Shown here one piece after another: positions 37,379-46,208 of a stretch of DNA of 64,000 nucleotides. The DNA is taken from assembly GCF_002117105.1 (NCBI RefSeq), contig NZ_CP019343.1:1426001-1490000 (forward strand). The letters run 5' to 3'. Positions within the stretch are counted from its first letter, which is position 1. Each line of letters opens with the position of its first letter. This stretch comes from Oceanicoccus sagamiensis (GTDB lineage: Bacteria; Pseudomonadota; Gammaproteobacteria; Pseudomonadales; Dasaniaceae). The position numbers were made by a program, and so were the translations under genes. Under the pieces are notes generated by a model. That model saw only the letters and a program-made list of their open reading frames with translations. It did not search any database and was not told the origin of the DNA.

Positions 37379-40024
37379 CTAGAAATCATAAACAAATTTA
37401 ACACCGTAAGACTGGCGGCGACGTTGAGTACTTATTCCCGTTATTTCAGAGTTGAATGTAACATCAGCTTCATCCAGTAAATTATTACCAAAGAGTTCAA
37501 TATTTATCATGCCGACCTGAGCACCCACATACACATTAAGAACCGTCAATATTTCGCTCTCTGCAACTTCAGGAATAAAACCCAGATTTCGAAAAACCGA
37601 AGTACTGGGCCCTTGAGTATGGTAATCAGCCCGAATATAGCCAGAAGTCGAAGCCGACCAGTGAAATTGATAGTCCGCCGTGAATGAATAGCTGTACTCC
37701 GCAACTAAATTTAGCGGATCACCAACGACTTTATCGGTCACACCAGAGTTTAATGAGGTGAATTCTGCATCGGTAATATTGCCATTAAACCCCACCGTAA
37801 GATCAGGATTCATTGCCCAGCGTACGTCCCATTCTATGCCCTGAATTTCAGCTGTCCCTGAATTCTGTAATAGCACCAGGGTTAAATCGTCCGGATCAAA
37901 AGCATCAGATTGGAAATCATCATACTCACTGAAGTAGATCGCAAACTCTGTTGTTAACCTATCATCCAACCACGCAGCTTTTGTACCCAATTCATAAGTC
38001 AGGAGTTCCTCAGGGCCATAAGATACGCTGCCGCTAGATTCAGGGGGATTGAAACCACCACTACGAAAACCCTCTGCAATACTGAAGTAAACATTCATAT
38101 CGTCGGAAGCTGCATATGACAGATGGATTTTTGAACTCACCTTTTCAAAATCATCTTCACCTGAGAAACCATTTTCCGCGGTGAATATACTACGATCGTC
38201 TTTAAAGACCCGTGTGCCAAACCCTAGCGTCCACAGATTATTAAAAGCGTAGGTGATATCGCCGAAAATAGCTGTCGCATCTGAGCTGCTGACCGTAGGC
38301 AAGGTTGGGTTACCGCCTGCAACATCTATATCATCCACACCGAAAGCTCTGAAATCAAAAAAATCCTCAGCGGTTTGATCAGATGCTTCTGTGTCTGCAT
38401 GAAAAACACCCAGTGTCCATTCAAGCGCCCCGTCAGAAGTACTACTTAAACGAATTTCCTGTGAAGTAATTTCCGATTCCGCCAACACTCCGTGACTCTC
38501 TATGGCAATCATATCTTCAGAGGGCAAAGTTAAAAATATGCTTGAGTTGTCATTCAAGCGGGAAATATCTACCTTCGAAGCGGTCGCTATTAATACCGCA
38601 TAACCCAAATCATAAGTAGCTGTAATATTGTAAATATCATGTTCATCATCAAAGCCAAAAGGCGTGTTTCGATCAACACTTGACATCAATACACTGTCTG
38701 AAGACTCAAACTCACCACTGGGTAAAAACTGTGTTAAATTAGGGCCACCAGCATTAATGCGATGGCGAACCACCCCCGCCAATACCTCCAAATTATCCGT
38801 GGCCTGCCACAGGCCTTTAATGCGAATATTAGACCCCTCATTACTATTAATATTTTCTCGAATAATATGGCGATCGTCATCAATCTGATCTATCCAGCCG
38901 GCCTTGTTTTCATAAGTTGCTGAAATACGAAAAGCCAAGGTATCATCAATAACAGGGATATTAAGCACCCCCTGTAACTCCTCACTCCAGTCGCCACCTT
39001 TGGTATCATAGGTTGTAAAACCGAACTGACCACCAGAGCTATTAAGTTCTGGTTTTTTGGTAATAAGACGGATGGTTCCACCCACTGAACCCTGACCAAA
39101 TAAAGTCCCTTGTGGGCCGCGCAATACTTCCACACGCTCTAAGTCATGAGCACGAACATCAAGGAACAGCCGAGCAACAGAAAGCGGGGTCTCGTCAAGA
39201 TACATACCGACTAATGGACTACTACCAGCGGTATTGCCAATTCCTCTTAGCACATAAGTCGTATCCCCCGGACCAGTGGAAGATTCCGATAAATTTGGTA
39301 TCAAATAAGATAAATCACTAACCGTCTGAATACCTCGAGAATCTATAGTTTCTCCAGACAGTGCAACAATGCTAATAGGTACATCCGCTAAATCCTGTTC
39401 TCTCTTGGTCGCTGTCACCACGATCTCTTCTAGCACCCAAGCTTTTTCCTCCTGCTTATCCGCCATATCCTGAGCCAATACCGAACTCCCCCCTGCCCCC
39501 ATCAAAAACCCTACCGTTGCTGCCAATAATTGTTTCTTACTGCCTGAGTAATTAATCCCCATTTTTCGATCCCCATCTATCAAATTATGCTCGGTTACGA
39601 TCAGATGGTCGCGGCTGCTGAATGTGTAATTCAGTGTGGTGCCAGCGAGTAGCAGTTCAACGGCCCGGGGGGTTTGGTAACGCCCCTGCAGCGCGTTGGC
39701 CTGGTGCTTGCTGATTGCATCGTAGTCAAAGGCGACGGTAATGTCGGCTTGAGCTGCGAGTGCGGTTAGCGCGCCATCTGCACTTTGCTGCGGGATATTA
39801 AAAACGGTGCCGTGGTCACTGGCGGTGGCCAGTGAGGTTAGCAGGATAAGAATCAATACAACGTACTTTTTTTGTTGTTTGGGTGTGGCTTTTTTCAGGC
39901 TTAACCGTTGTTGTAAAAAGTGTTTTACTCTTATCACGCTCGTTTTTACGCAGCGGGCGGTAACGGCGGTGGCGTTGTTATTGGCCGTTGTCGTTATCGC
40001 GTATTGATAAGATCGATAAGTCAT
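37379..40024 (-). CDS. STN-domain TonB-dependent receptor, ECF module 3
   Basis: This 881-residue receptor has an unusually long N-terminal leader; the hydrophobic signal core is only at about 53-68 (KYVVLILILLTSLATA). The STN domain follows (about 73-145), then an internal signal-peptide-like segment from Met155, TonB box EEIVVTATKR, the plug and a barrel ending FVYDF. A later true start is possible, since the first 45 residues are atypical. The 225 bp around the internal signal peptide and TonB box are almost identical to receptor 4, while the rest diverges. It lies 55 bp after fecR3. Confidence 0.93.
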   Translation of the reverse strand: MTYRSYQYAITTTANNNATAVTARCVKTSVIRVKHFLQQRLSLKKATPKQQKKYVVLILILLTSLATASDHGTVFNIPQQSADGALTALAAQADITVAFDYDAISKHQANALQGRYQTPRAVELLLAGTTLNYTFSSRDHLIVTEHNLIDGDRKMGINYSGSKKQLLAATVGFLMGAGGSSVLAQDMADKQEEKAWVLEEIVVTATKREQDLADVPISIVALSGETIDSRGIQTVSDLSYLIPNLSESSTGPGDTTYVLRGIGNTAGSSPLVGMYLDETPLSVARLFLDVRAHDLERVEVLRGPQGTLFGQGSVGGTIRLITKKPELNSSGGQFGFTTYDTKGGDWSEELQGVLNIPVIDDTLAFRISATYENKAGWIDQIDDDRHIIRENINSNEGSNIRIKGLWQATDNLEVLAGVVRHRINAGGPNLTQFLPSGEFESSDSVLMSSVDRNTPFGFDDEHDIYNITATYDLGYAVLIATASKVDISRLNDNSSIFLTLPSEDMIAIESHGVLAESEITSQEIRLSSTSDGALEWTLGVFHADTEASDQTAEDFFDFRAFGVDDIDVAGGNPTLPTVSSSDATAIFGDITYAFNNLWTLGFGTRVFKDDRSIFTAENGFSGEDDFEKVSSKIHLSYAASDDMNVYFSIAEGFRSGGFNPPESSGSVSYGPEELLTYELGTKAAWLDDRLTTEFAIYFSEYDDFQSDAFDPDDLTLVLLQNSGTAEIQGIEWDVRWAMNPDLTVGFNGNITDAEFTSLNSGVTDKVVGDPLNLVAEYSYSFTADYQFHWSASTSGYIRADYHTQGPSTSVFRNLGFIPEVAESEILTVLNVYVGAQVGMINIELFGNNLLDEADVTFNSEITGISTQRRRQSYGVKFVYDF
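39560..39574 (-). promoter_or_regulatory. Internal ribosome-binding site and ATG inside receptor 3
   Basis: GGGGA (39574-39570), 7 nt, then in-frame ATG (39562-39560, residue 155), followed by GINYSGSKKQLLAATV and a VLAQ cleavage site. The peptide start differs from the other receptors, but the spacing is the same. Confidence 0.5.
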
Positions 40025-40079
40025 GAAAAACCCTTCAAACTTTTTTTCATTTTTTCATTTTTTCTTTTTATTGATTTTT

Positions 40080-41117
40080 TTATGGTTGCTGCCTGGCCGA
40101 CAATAGCAGTTGGCGGCCCTGCCCCGGTTCGATATGCAGGTCCAGACTTTTGGCCAGTGAGGCTAGCAGGGCGTTGATATCGTCGGTTTTAAAGCGGCCA
40201 CCGACCCGGGCGGTTTTGATGCTGGGGTCGACGATAATCAGTTCCCGGTCGGTATAGCGAGCTATTTCGTGGATGGCCTGTTCCAGGGTTTCACCTTCGA
40301 ATAGCAGCACCCCCAGTTGCCAGGCGAGTTTTTTATCCAGCGAGGCCGGTGGCAGGGTTTGTTTGCTGACTATGCGGTCTTGGTATTGGGCGGCTTGCCC
40401 GGCGACCAATAAGGTATCGCGGGGGTTGTTTTCCGGGGGGCTGGTGGTGAGGGCCGGTGGTGTTTGGGCCTCACCGATACCTGAAAATACTTTGACTTTG
40501 CCTTCGGTCACGATGACATCAACAGCCTGCTGGCTGTAGCTAACATTAAAGGCGGTGCCCACAGCCCAGACCATACCTTTGCCGGCATAGACGACAAAGG
40601 GGCGCTGCGGGTTTTTGGCTACATCAAAGCTGGCTTCGCCTTTGACCAGTGTTACGGCACGGCGGTTATCGCTGTAGTCGAGGGTGACCTGGCTATTGGT
40701 GTTAAGGGTGAGGATGCTGCCATCGTCGAGGGTGTAGCTGGCTTGTTGGCCAATGCCGGTGCTGTAGTGATTGCTGGGCAGTGCCAGTAGCACTAGCAGC
40801 GTGATCATCACGAGGCTGGCGGCGGTGGCCCAACCCTGCCAGGGGCGGTAGCCGGTGGCCGGTGCCGGGGTGGGTTCTTGCAGGGGCATGATATCGGCCA
40901 GGTCTTCGAGTACGGCCATGGCATCCCAGCCGGCCAGTGCGGTGATAAAGCTGTCGCGGTGCTGGTCGCTTTGCGACAGCCAGCGGCGCAGTTCGGCGGC
41001 CATGGCCGGGGGGATGCCCTGCCCGGTTTTGTAGCTTTGGCCGTGCAGTTTGACGACCCAGTGGGCGGCCTCGTCTTTGATTTGGTTGCTGTCGGGAAAT
41101 GTCATCACGTTTTCCAT
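40080..41117 (-). CDS. FecR-type anti-sigma factor, module 3
   Basis: The protein is about 345 residues from the ATG at 41117, which has GGAG ahead of it and begins MENVMTFPDSNQ. An upstream ATG at 41195 would add 26 residues overlapping the sigma gene and lacks support. It has a DUF4880-like N-domain (HWVVKLHGQSYK, LRRWLSQSDQHRDSF), a membrane segment (TAASLVMITLLVLLAL) and a FecR domain (ASFDVAKNPQRPFVVYAG). The C-terminal STN-like domain is GGRFKTDDINALLASLAKSL. It follows sigma 3 and precedes receptor 3. Confidence 0.9.
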   Translation of the reverse strand: MENVMTFPDSNQIKDEAAHWVVKLHGQSYKTGQGIPPAMAAELRRWLSQSDQHRDSFITALAGWDAMAVLEDLADIMPLQEPTPAPATGYRPWQGWATAASLVMITLLVLLALPSNHYSTGIGQQASYTLDDGSILTLNTNSQVTLDYSDNRRAVTLVKGEASFDVAKNPQRPFVVYAGKGMVWAVGTAFNVSYSQQAVDVIVTEGKVKVFSGIGEAQTPPALTTSPPENNPRDTLLVAGQAAQYQDRIVSKQTLPPASLDKKLAWQLGVLLFEGETLEQAIHEIARYTDRELIIVDPSIKTARVGGRFKTDDINALLASLAKSLDLHIEPGQGRQLLLSARQQP

Positions 41118-41118
41118 C

Positions 41119-41658
41119 TTACCACTCCTGCCGGGCATGTTGCCGGGCGCGCTGTCTGGCGTTGCGCCCGGATTGCTCGGCTTCCATATAGTCAATACAG
41201 CGCCGGGTGGCCCGGGTCAGGTGACCTTCAACGGCACTGAGGGTGATACCCATACGGCTGGCGACTTCTTTTTGGCTAAAGCCATAGACCCGGCACAGAA
41301 CAAAGGCCCGCCGGCATTTAAGGGGCAGTACCCGTATCGCCTGACAGAAGATTTCAAAATTTTCCCGGGCTTCAAATTGTTCTTCCAGGGTTTTGCTGGC
41401 CATCAGTTCGCTGTCGGTCAGTAAGTCGCCGAGGTCGTCGGTCAGTTTGTAGCTGCTTTTGCTGATCTGTTGCAGGGACAGGTTGCGGGCGGTGCGAAAC
41501 AGGTAGCTTTTGGGGGACTGGATATCCCGCTCCCGCTGGGCCTGTATCACTTTAACAAAGGTTTCCTGCACCACATCTTCGGCCTCCTGGGAGCGCCTGA
41601 AGTAGCGGGACACATAGCGTGTCAGGGAGGCCCGGATTTCCAGATAGAGCCGTTCCAT
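41119..41658 (-). CDS. ECF sigma factor (FecI-like), module 3
   Basis: This ECF sigma factor has 179 residues. Region 2 is YVSRYFRRSQEAEDVVQETF (residues 15-34), and region 4 spans VLPLKCRRAFVLCRVYGFSQ then KEVASRMGITLSAVEGHLTR. It is the most divergent of the four sigma factors and lacks their N-terminal extension. A short out-of-frame reading from an ATG near 41711 overlaps its start and might affect translation. The leader is about 160 nt if the promoter at 41821-41849 is used. Confidence 0.91.
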   Translation of the reverse strand: MERLYLEIRASLTRYVSRYFRRSQEAEDVVQETFVKVIQAQRERDIQSPKSYLFRTARNLSLQQISKSSYKLTDDLGDLLTDSELMASKTLEEQFEARENFEIFCQAIRVLPLKCRRAFVLCRVYGFSQKEVASRMGITLSAVEGHLTRATRRCIDYMEAEQSGRNARQRARQHARQEW

Positions 41659-41820
41659 ATCACTGCCCCGTGCCGCTGGGCGGGGGCGCTGTCAGGGGTG
41701 GTTTTGTTCATGGCAAACCACTAGTGGCCGTTGCCGGCGGTTATGGGCTGTGGCGTTTTTGGCCACGGCTGTTTATTCAGTGTAGTCATTGTCCAGGCTC
41801 TGGGTTGGGTTGTCTCTTTA

Positions 41821-41849
41821 TAGGATCGATCAGGGAGGGAAAACCCCAC
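41821..41849 (-). promoter_or_regulatory. Island-type promoter upstream of sigma 3
   Basis: On the minus strand: GTGGGGTTTTC (41849-41839), 11 bp, GATCCTA (41827-41821). Confidence 0.55.
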
Positions 41850-41902
41850 AGGTTATTTTTGGTTTTTTGGGGGCGTGAGGGTCGCCCCCACTGGGAGGGT
41901 CA

Positions 41903-42931
41903 TTACTCGAGGTGCTGATTAAAAAACCTTACCACCTCCCGGTGTAGCTCATCGGTTTCTGGCAGGTCCGGGTTGTAGTGGAAGACATGGTCCAGGCCTT
42001 CCCAGATATGGAGTTCGGCGGGGACGCCGAGCTTTAGTAAGTGGCGATGGGTTGTGATGGTCTGGCTCAGGGCAAAATCCCGGGTAGAGCTGGCGAGCAA
42101 AGTAGGCGGGAAAGCGCTTAGCAGTGCATCGGATTGGCACGGGGTGACTTCGGGGCTGGCGAGGTCTACCCCTTGGTAGTAGCGCAGTTGTTGTATAGCT
42201 TCTTTAACACCAAAGCCTAACGAGGCCTGTGACAGTGCATCGCCAATGGTGAGAGAATCGCCAATATCGATATAGGTAGCACCCTCGGCCAGCAGGCCTA
42301 TAGCTGCGGGTAATGGTTGTTTACGCTGCTGCAATCTGACTAGAGTCTGAGCGGTTAATATAGCACCAGCAGAAGCTCCATAAATACCTATGTGCTCAGG
42401 CTTATAGTCCGCAAGCAAGGCGGTATAAACCGCTTCCACATCATCGGTAGCGGCAGGGAAACGATGCTCCGGAGCTTTGCGGTAGTCAATGCTGATTACC
42501 TTTATTTTGCCCAGAGCGGCAACCGGCAATGACTCCAATACGCTGTTAGTGTGAGTACCATTTTCAAAAGAGCCCCCATGAAGGTTAATCAGTACCCGAT
42601 TGGTGTTGGCTTGGGCAATACCTTCTGCGGGCAAAAACACTTCGCACTCAACACCGGCCAGTGTTTCGGTGGTGGCGGTGGCAGCGTAGCGAGCGATAAG
42701 GGAAGCGTATAGCGGGCCCTGATAAAAGAGCTGATGAGCCTGATGCCGAAAGGCGACCGGGTCGCTGGGCATTGTGGCGGCAGTAGATATCAATTGGCGC
42801 TGGTAATCACGGTAGCGTTGTATCGCCTCGCGAGATTGGGCCGGGAGCAGTGTGGAGTCTTCCAGTGTAAAGGCCGGGATTTGGAGGGAGGTGGTGTTAT
42901 CAGTTGGTTTAGTCATGGTTATTCTCTTCAT
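41903..42931 (-). CDS. HSL-family alpha/beta-hydrolase (esterase)
   Basis: This is an intact esterase of 342 residues (337 if ATG 42916, with AGAG ahead, is used). The oxyanion-hole motif is LINLHGGSF, the nucleophile lies in GASAG, and the catalytic Asp and His are in SSTRD and WEGLDHVFHY. There is no signal peptide, so it is cytosolic. It lies 30 bp after the ruined S9-E gene and belongs to the repeated GPH-esterase-S9 gene set. Homologues are a C-terminal stub (30839-31092) and a frameshifted copy (57674-58752). HSL enzymes cleave short-chain esters and some amides. Confidence 0.9.
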   Translation of the reverse strand: MKRITMTKPTDNTTSLQIPAFTLEDSTLLPAQSREAIQRYRDYQRQLISTAATMPSDPVAFRHQAHQLFYQGPLYASLIARYAATATTETLAGVECEVFLPAEGIAQANTNRVLINLHGGSFENGTHTNSVLESLPVAALGKIKVISIDYRKAPEHRFPAATDDVEAVYTALLADYKPEHIGIYGASAGAILTAQTLVRLQQRKQPLPAAIGLLAEGATYIDIGDSLTIGDALSQASLGFGVKEAIQQLRYYQGVDLASPEVTPCQSDALLSAFPPTLLASSTRDFALSQTITTHRHLLKLGVPAELHIWEGLDHVFHYNPDLPETDELHREVVRFFNQHLE

Positions 42932-42961
42932 GCAGCTGCATCATCAGATTCAGGGTGGCGG

Positions 42962-44039
42962 TTAATGAAAGTCTTGCAGGGGCTGCTCACGGCGTAGATG
43001 ATGTAACAGATAGTCCCAGCTGCGGTGCTGGGAATAGCCAGGGGCTGTATGCCCAGTATTGGGAGCAGTAACATACGAAGTTTTTATTGGCTTTTTGCAG
43101 GGTCTCTACCACTCTAAAGGTTATGCTAGCGGGGATCACATCGTCCAGCATACAGGCTATTAATAGCAGCTTGCCTTGCAAGCGGCCGACCAGTCGCTCA
43201 AAGGGGCTCGGTTCTGTTTCGTGGTTCATGGCGCACAATATTTGGCTATCAATCATGGGGTTGTTGGATACGTCTACGCGATAAAACTGCGGATGCACCA
43301 ATAAACCAGCCAGAGCATGGGGCTGGGGCCCAAACTCGGCCACCCCTACCCGCTCGAAATCCCTATAGGGATTTGGAACACATTGCGCTGATGGTACGAT
43401 TGTACTAATACTGTATATATCGATCAGGTGGGCTGCAATACGGCAGAAATCGGCAGACCAGAGCAAGTCAAGCAAAGGGGCTTCATCGTGGCCGTAGACT
43501 GTGAGGGCAGGTGCGTAACGGCGAAAGGGCTCACCATCATCCGTTAAAGCTTTCTCTTCACCACTCTCAAGGTCATAAAGCCATAGATTGTAATCACGGG
43601 AGAAGAGGGCTTTTTTACCATCGGGTGATTGCTTCCAGCCTGCGGGTAACGCTTCAATTTGCTTACATGTTTGGGTGGCGCTGCTGTAAGCCCAGTGCTT
43701 GCCAAAAGCTTCAAAGCAAATCGTCTCCGGGGCCTGAAGCAGGTCAAGGTTGTCCAGGGGGAGGTTATCAGCCTGAACGTCTTCACCACTGGCCTGTGTT
43801 AGCGCTATAGCCAGTAAGTTATGATCAAAGGCGTCTTCGTTAGTACTGGCTTTTGCATCAACTTTGCGAAATACCTGCCCATCACGGGTTTCACGTTTAT
43901 ACCAAAAGCAATGGCTCTCACCCACCCAATGGGGATACACCGTGGTGTTAAAAGCAATGCTTTTACTAAACGCGCCTTGCTCTAAAGTTTCGGCCCGACG
44001 GTAACGCGCCAACAGCTCTTCTGAATATAGTGTCTTCAT
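42962..44039 (-). pseudogene. S9-family paralogue E, internal deletion and frameshifts
   Basis: The first 210 or so residues match the propeller of the paralogues. The reading then jumps in frame (near LIDIYSISTIVPSAQ) to the hydrolase domain at FERVGVAEFGPQPHALAG, losing about 400 residues. The elbow has no Ser (EFGPQP). Two further one-base deletions follow KANKNF near 43060-43080. Correcting them gives PNTGHTAPGYSQHRSWDYLL and a stop at 42962, instead of the meaningless tail to 42987. HG before the acid is also lost (IACMLDD). This is a clear pseudogene lying between the intact GPH transporter and esterase. Confidence 0.88.
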
Positions 44040-44158
44040 AAATTTATTACCTTCGTGCTATAGATTATCTGAACAATACTTATCTGTAACGGCAACAGGC
44101 ACAGCAAGCTATAAATACTTACCCACTAAAAAACCTGTTAACGACTAATGCAAGGCCC

Positions 44159-45586
44159 TCACTTTAAGGCTGGAACAGCATCACCAGACAGCGGCTGTGA
44201 CTGTGACTGAACAACATACTGGCTTGCCCGCTCTGCTCTGGCATCTAAACGCCTGCGAATAACTGCGTGACGCTTTTCTGTGATGGCAATACCCGGGACA
44301 CACAAAGCCGCCACAAAAGACAACAACATAGGGATTACGCCAATACTCAACACCAACCCCCAGTACGCCCCTTCCGGCTGGGATGTTTTCGCTGGATCAA
44401 ACCCCCACCACCCTGCCAAGGCAATCGATAAGGCAATACCCATCGCGGTCATAGATTTCATCACCAAAGATTGCAAAGAAAAACAACTCGCCGAACGGTC
44501 AATACCCAATTTGAAGGTGTTGTAATCAGACACATCGGACAACAATGAGAATAATGCAATATTGCCAAGCGCACTCGCAGTAGCATAAAGCATTTGGAAT
44601 ATGGCACAGAGATGAAGACTGTAAGGCAGCTTGAGCAAAATCACCGGGAACAAAGAATAAGAGATAAGACATACGATGATTGATAAGCGTAGCGCTTTGA
44701 TTTTCCCTAAGCGAGTAATTATTTTCATGGCTGGAGCCACCGCCAAACTGGCGACAACCAAATGCAGTAAAGACAAATAAACATAATAGTCACCCATGTC
44801 CAACCAAGTATCCATTACCATAAAAAACAAGCCGATATAGGCTCCCTGAGCCAAAACATAAGCAATACTCACCGCCAAAAACCATAACAATGGCCGGCTA
44901 TGCATTAAAGCGTGTATTGCCTGAAAAGGGTTCTCTGTTGTTTTGAGACTTTCTGAATAATGCGCGCCAGTGGGCACATAACGCAGCAATACAAAAAGGG
45001 TTGGCATAACTAACAACCCGGCAGCCACCACTAAATAACGCATAGTCTCTGGTGTTACTTCAGAACCTTCAGTAAAGGGCAACATCGGTATAATCATAAA
45101 GACCATCATGCCCATATACCCACCCAAATTACGGTAGCCGTAGACTTTGTTTTTTTGCTCGGATATCGGCGATATTTCTCCCCCCCAGGTAAGGTGAGGA
45201 ATTTGAAACAACGTAATAGACAGGTAAAACAATAAATACCACAGCAGAAAATAGGCAATGGTTACGCTCTCTCCTGGGTTCAGTAAAAACCATGCACAGG
45301 GGATTAACAGCAAGGCGCCGCCAATCACAAAGGGGCGTCGACTGCCGGTGCGGGCATGATAACGATCTGAGAAATAGCCAATAGCAGGGTCAGTGACTGC
45401 ATCAAATAACCCAGCCACCAGCATGACGATGGAAATCGATGCCAGCGACAAACCATGATGCTTGGCATAAATACCTGACAGGACGTTATTAGAACTCATT
45501 AATAACAAGACAGGCACTACTGGCAAGGCGTAAGCGATACCGATTAGTGGCGTAATGGTGGTGCTGGTTTTTTTTGGTAAACTCAT
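44159..45586 (-). CDS. GPH-family (glycoside-pentoside-hexuronide type) MFS transporter
   Basis: This 475-residue inner-membrane carrier has about twelve helices. The GPH features are an N-terminal FDAVTDPAIGYFSDR motif and a loop-rich LLSDVSDYNTFKLGIDRSAS segment. It shares the HLTWGGEISPISEQKNKVYG block with the truncated copy at 31039. Family members use cation symport for sugars and glycosides, so a non-peptide part of the substrate is possible. It is divergent from S9-C, with separate promoters at 45632-45659 and 45991-46019, and leads the S9-E/esterase genes. Confidence 0.88.
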   Translation of the reverse strand: MSLPKKTSTTITPLIGIAYALPVVPVLLLMSSNNVLSGIYAKHHGLSLASISIVMLVAGLFDAVTDPAIGYFSDRYHARTGSRRPFVIGGALLLIPCAWFLLNPGESVTIAYFLLWYLLFYLSITLFQIPHLTWGGEISPISEQKNKVYGYRNLGGYMGMMVFMIIPMLPFTEGSEVTPETMRYLVVAAGLLVMPTLFVLLRYVPTGAHYSESLKTTENPFQAIHALMHSRPLLWFLAVSIAYVLAQGAYIGLFFMVMDTWLDMGDYYVYLSLLHLVVASLAVAPAMKIITRLGKIKALRLSIIVCLISYSLFPVILLKLPYSLHLCAIFQMLYATASALGNIALFSLLSDVSDYNTFKLGIDRSASCFSLQSLVMKSMTAMGIALSIALAGWWGFDPAKTSQPEGAYWGLVLSIGVIPMLLSFVAALCVPGIAITEKRHAVIRRRLDARAERASQYVVQSQSQPLSGDAVPALK

Positions 45587-45631
45587 CTATTTATCCATAG
45601 CGGGATATTGCCGTTTTAAAGACGCTATAAG

Positions 45632-45659
45632 TAAGATGCATTTATGGCGAAAACCCCCC
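45632..45659 (-). promoter_or_regulatory. Island-type promoter of the GPH transporter
   Basis: On the minus strand: GGGGGGTTTTC (45659-45649), 10 bp, CATCTTA (45638-45632). The spacing is one base shorter than usual. Confidence 0.55.
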
Positions 45660-45990
45660 ATCGATGCGAAAAAATAAGTGCTAATGACTAGAAAATCGGC
45701 AGGCAATTATATTATGTTGGCTCGACTGACACCGCGGCTCGATAGAAATAGCATCCTTCGACAAAGACCCCATTAATGCCCCCCACAAAGAGATCAACAT
45801 TGAAATAAGATGAAGTCATTATCTGAGATAAGCTGATCGCTGACTGCCATGCCCAAAATCATAAAAAAGCAATCGGTAAGCACTGCCATCATTTGTGACG
45901 ACACTATCCCAAGTGCAGGTTTTCACCACTGAGTCTTCCCCAGCATTAATATTTCTTATTGAGATACCTACAAAAAATTTTATTTAGGGC

Positions 45991-46019
45991 TGGGGGTTTT
46001 CTTCGCTGAACGTATCTTA
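45991..46019 (+). promoter_or_regulatory. Island-type promoter of S9-C
   Basis: TGGGGGTTTTC (45991-46001), 11 bp, TATCTTA (46013-46019). A plus-strand copy, which shows the motif tracks gene direction. Confidence 0.65.
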
Positions 46020-46025
46020 GTAAGA

Positions 46026-46208
46026 GCAAATACGCCAAGCGAAGCTGGCGCTACCCGGTAGGTGAAAGTCCTGGCCAAGTCAATTTTGACTTATATTACA
46101 ATTACATAAGTTGATTGCAACAATGCTTGACGGAGAACCTTACGCGCTGTGCGGAGGGGCCCGTTAAGCCCCAAACAAGTAATTAATTTTTATATTAGGA
46201 GGCGATTA
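46026..46208 (+). other. Long, structured-looking 5' leader of S9-C
   Basis: This leader of about 180 nt has CGCCAAGCGAAGCTGGCG (a short inverted repeat), a GGTGAAAGTCC stretch, the palindrome AAGTCAATTTTGACTT (46077-46092) and a GGGGC/GCCCC hairpin (46156-46172). A strong AGGAGG then precedes the ATG. It could be a regulatory RNA or intron remnant, but no known class was recognised. Confidence 0.3.

Noticed and set aside
46021-46170. Cobalamin riboswitch or group II intron
   Set aside because: Only a GGTGAAAGTCC-like stretch fits. The remaining conserved elements of either class were not found, so it is reported only as an unexplained leader.
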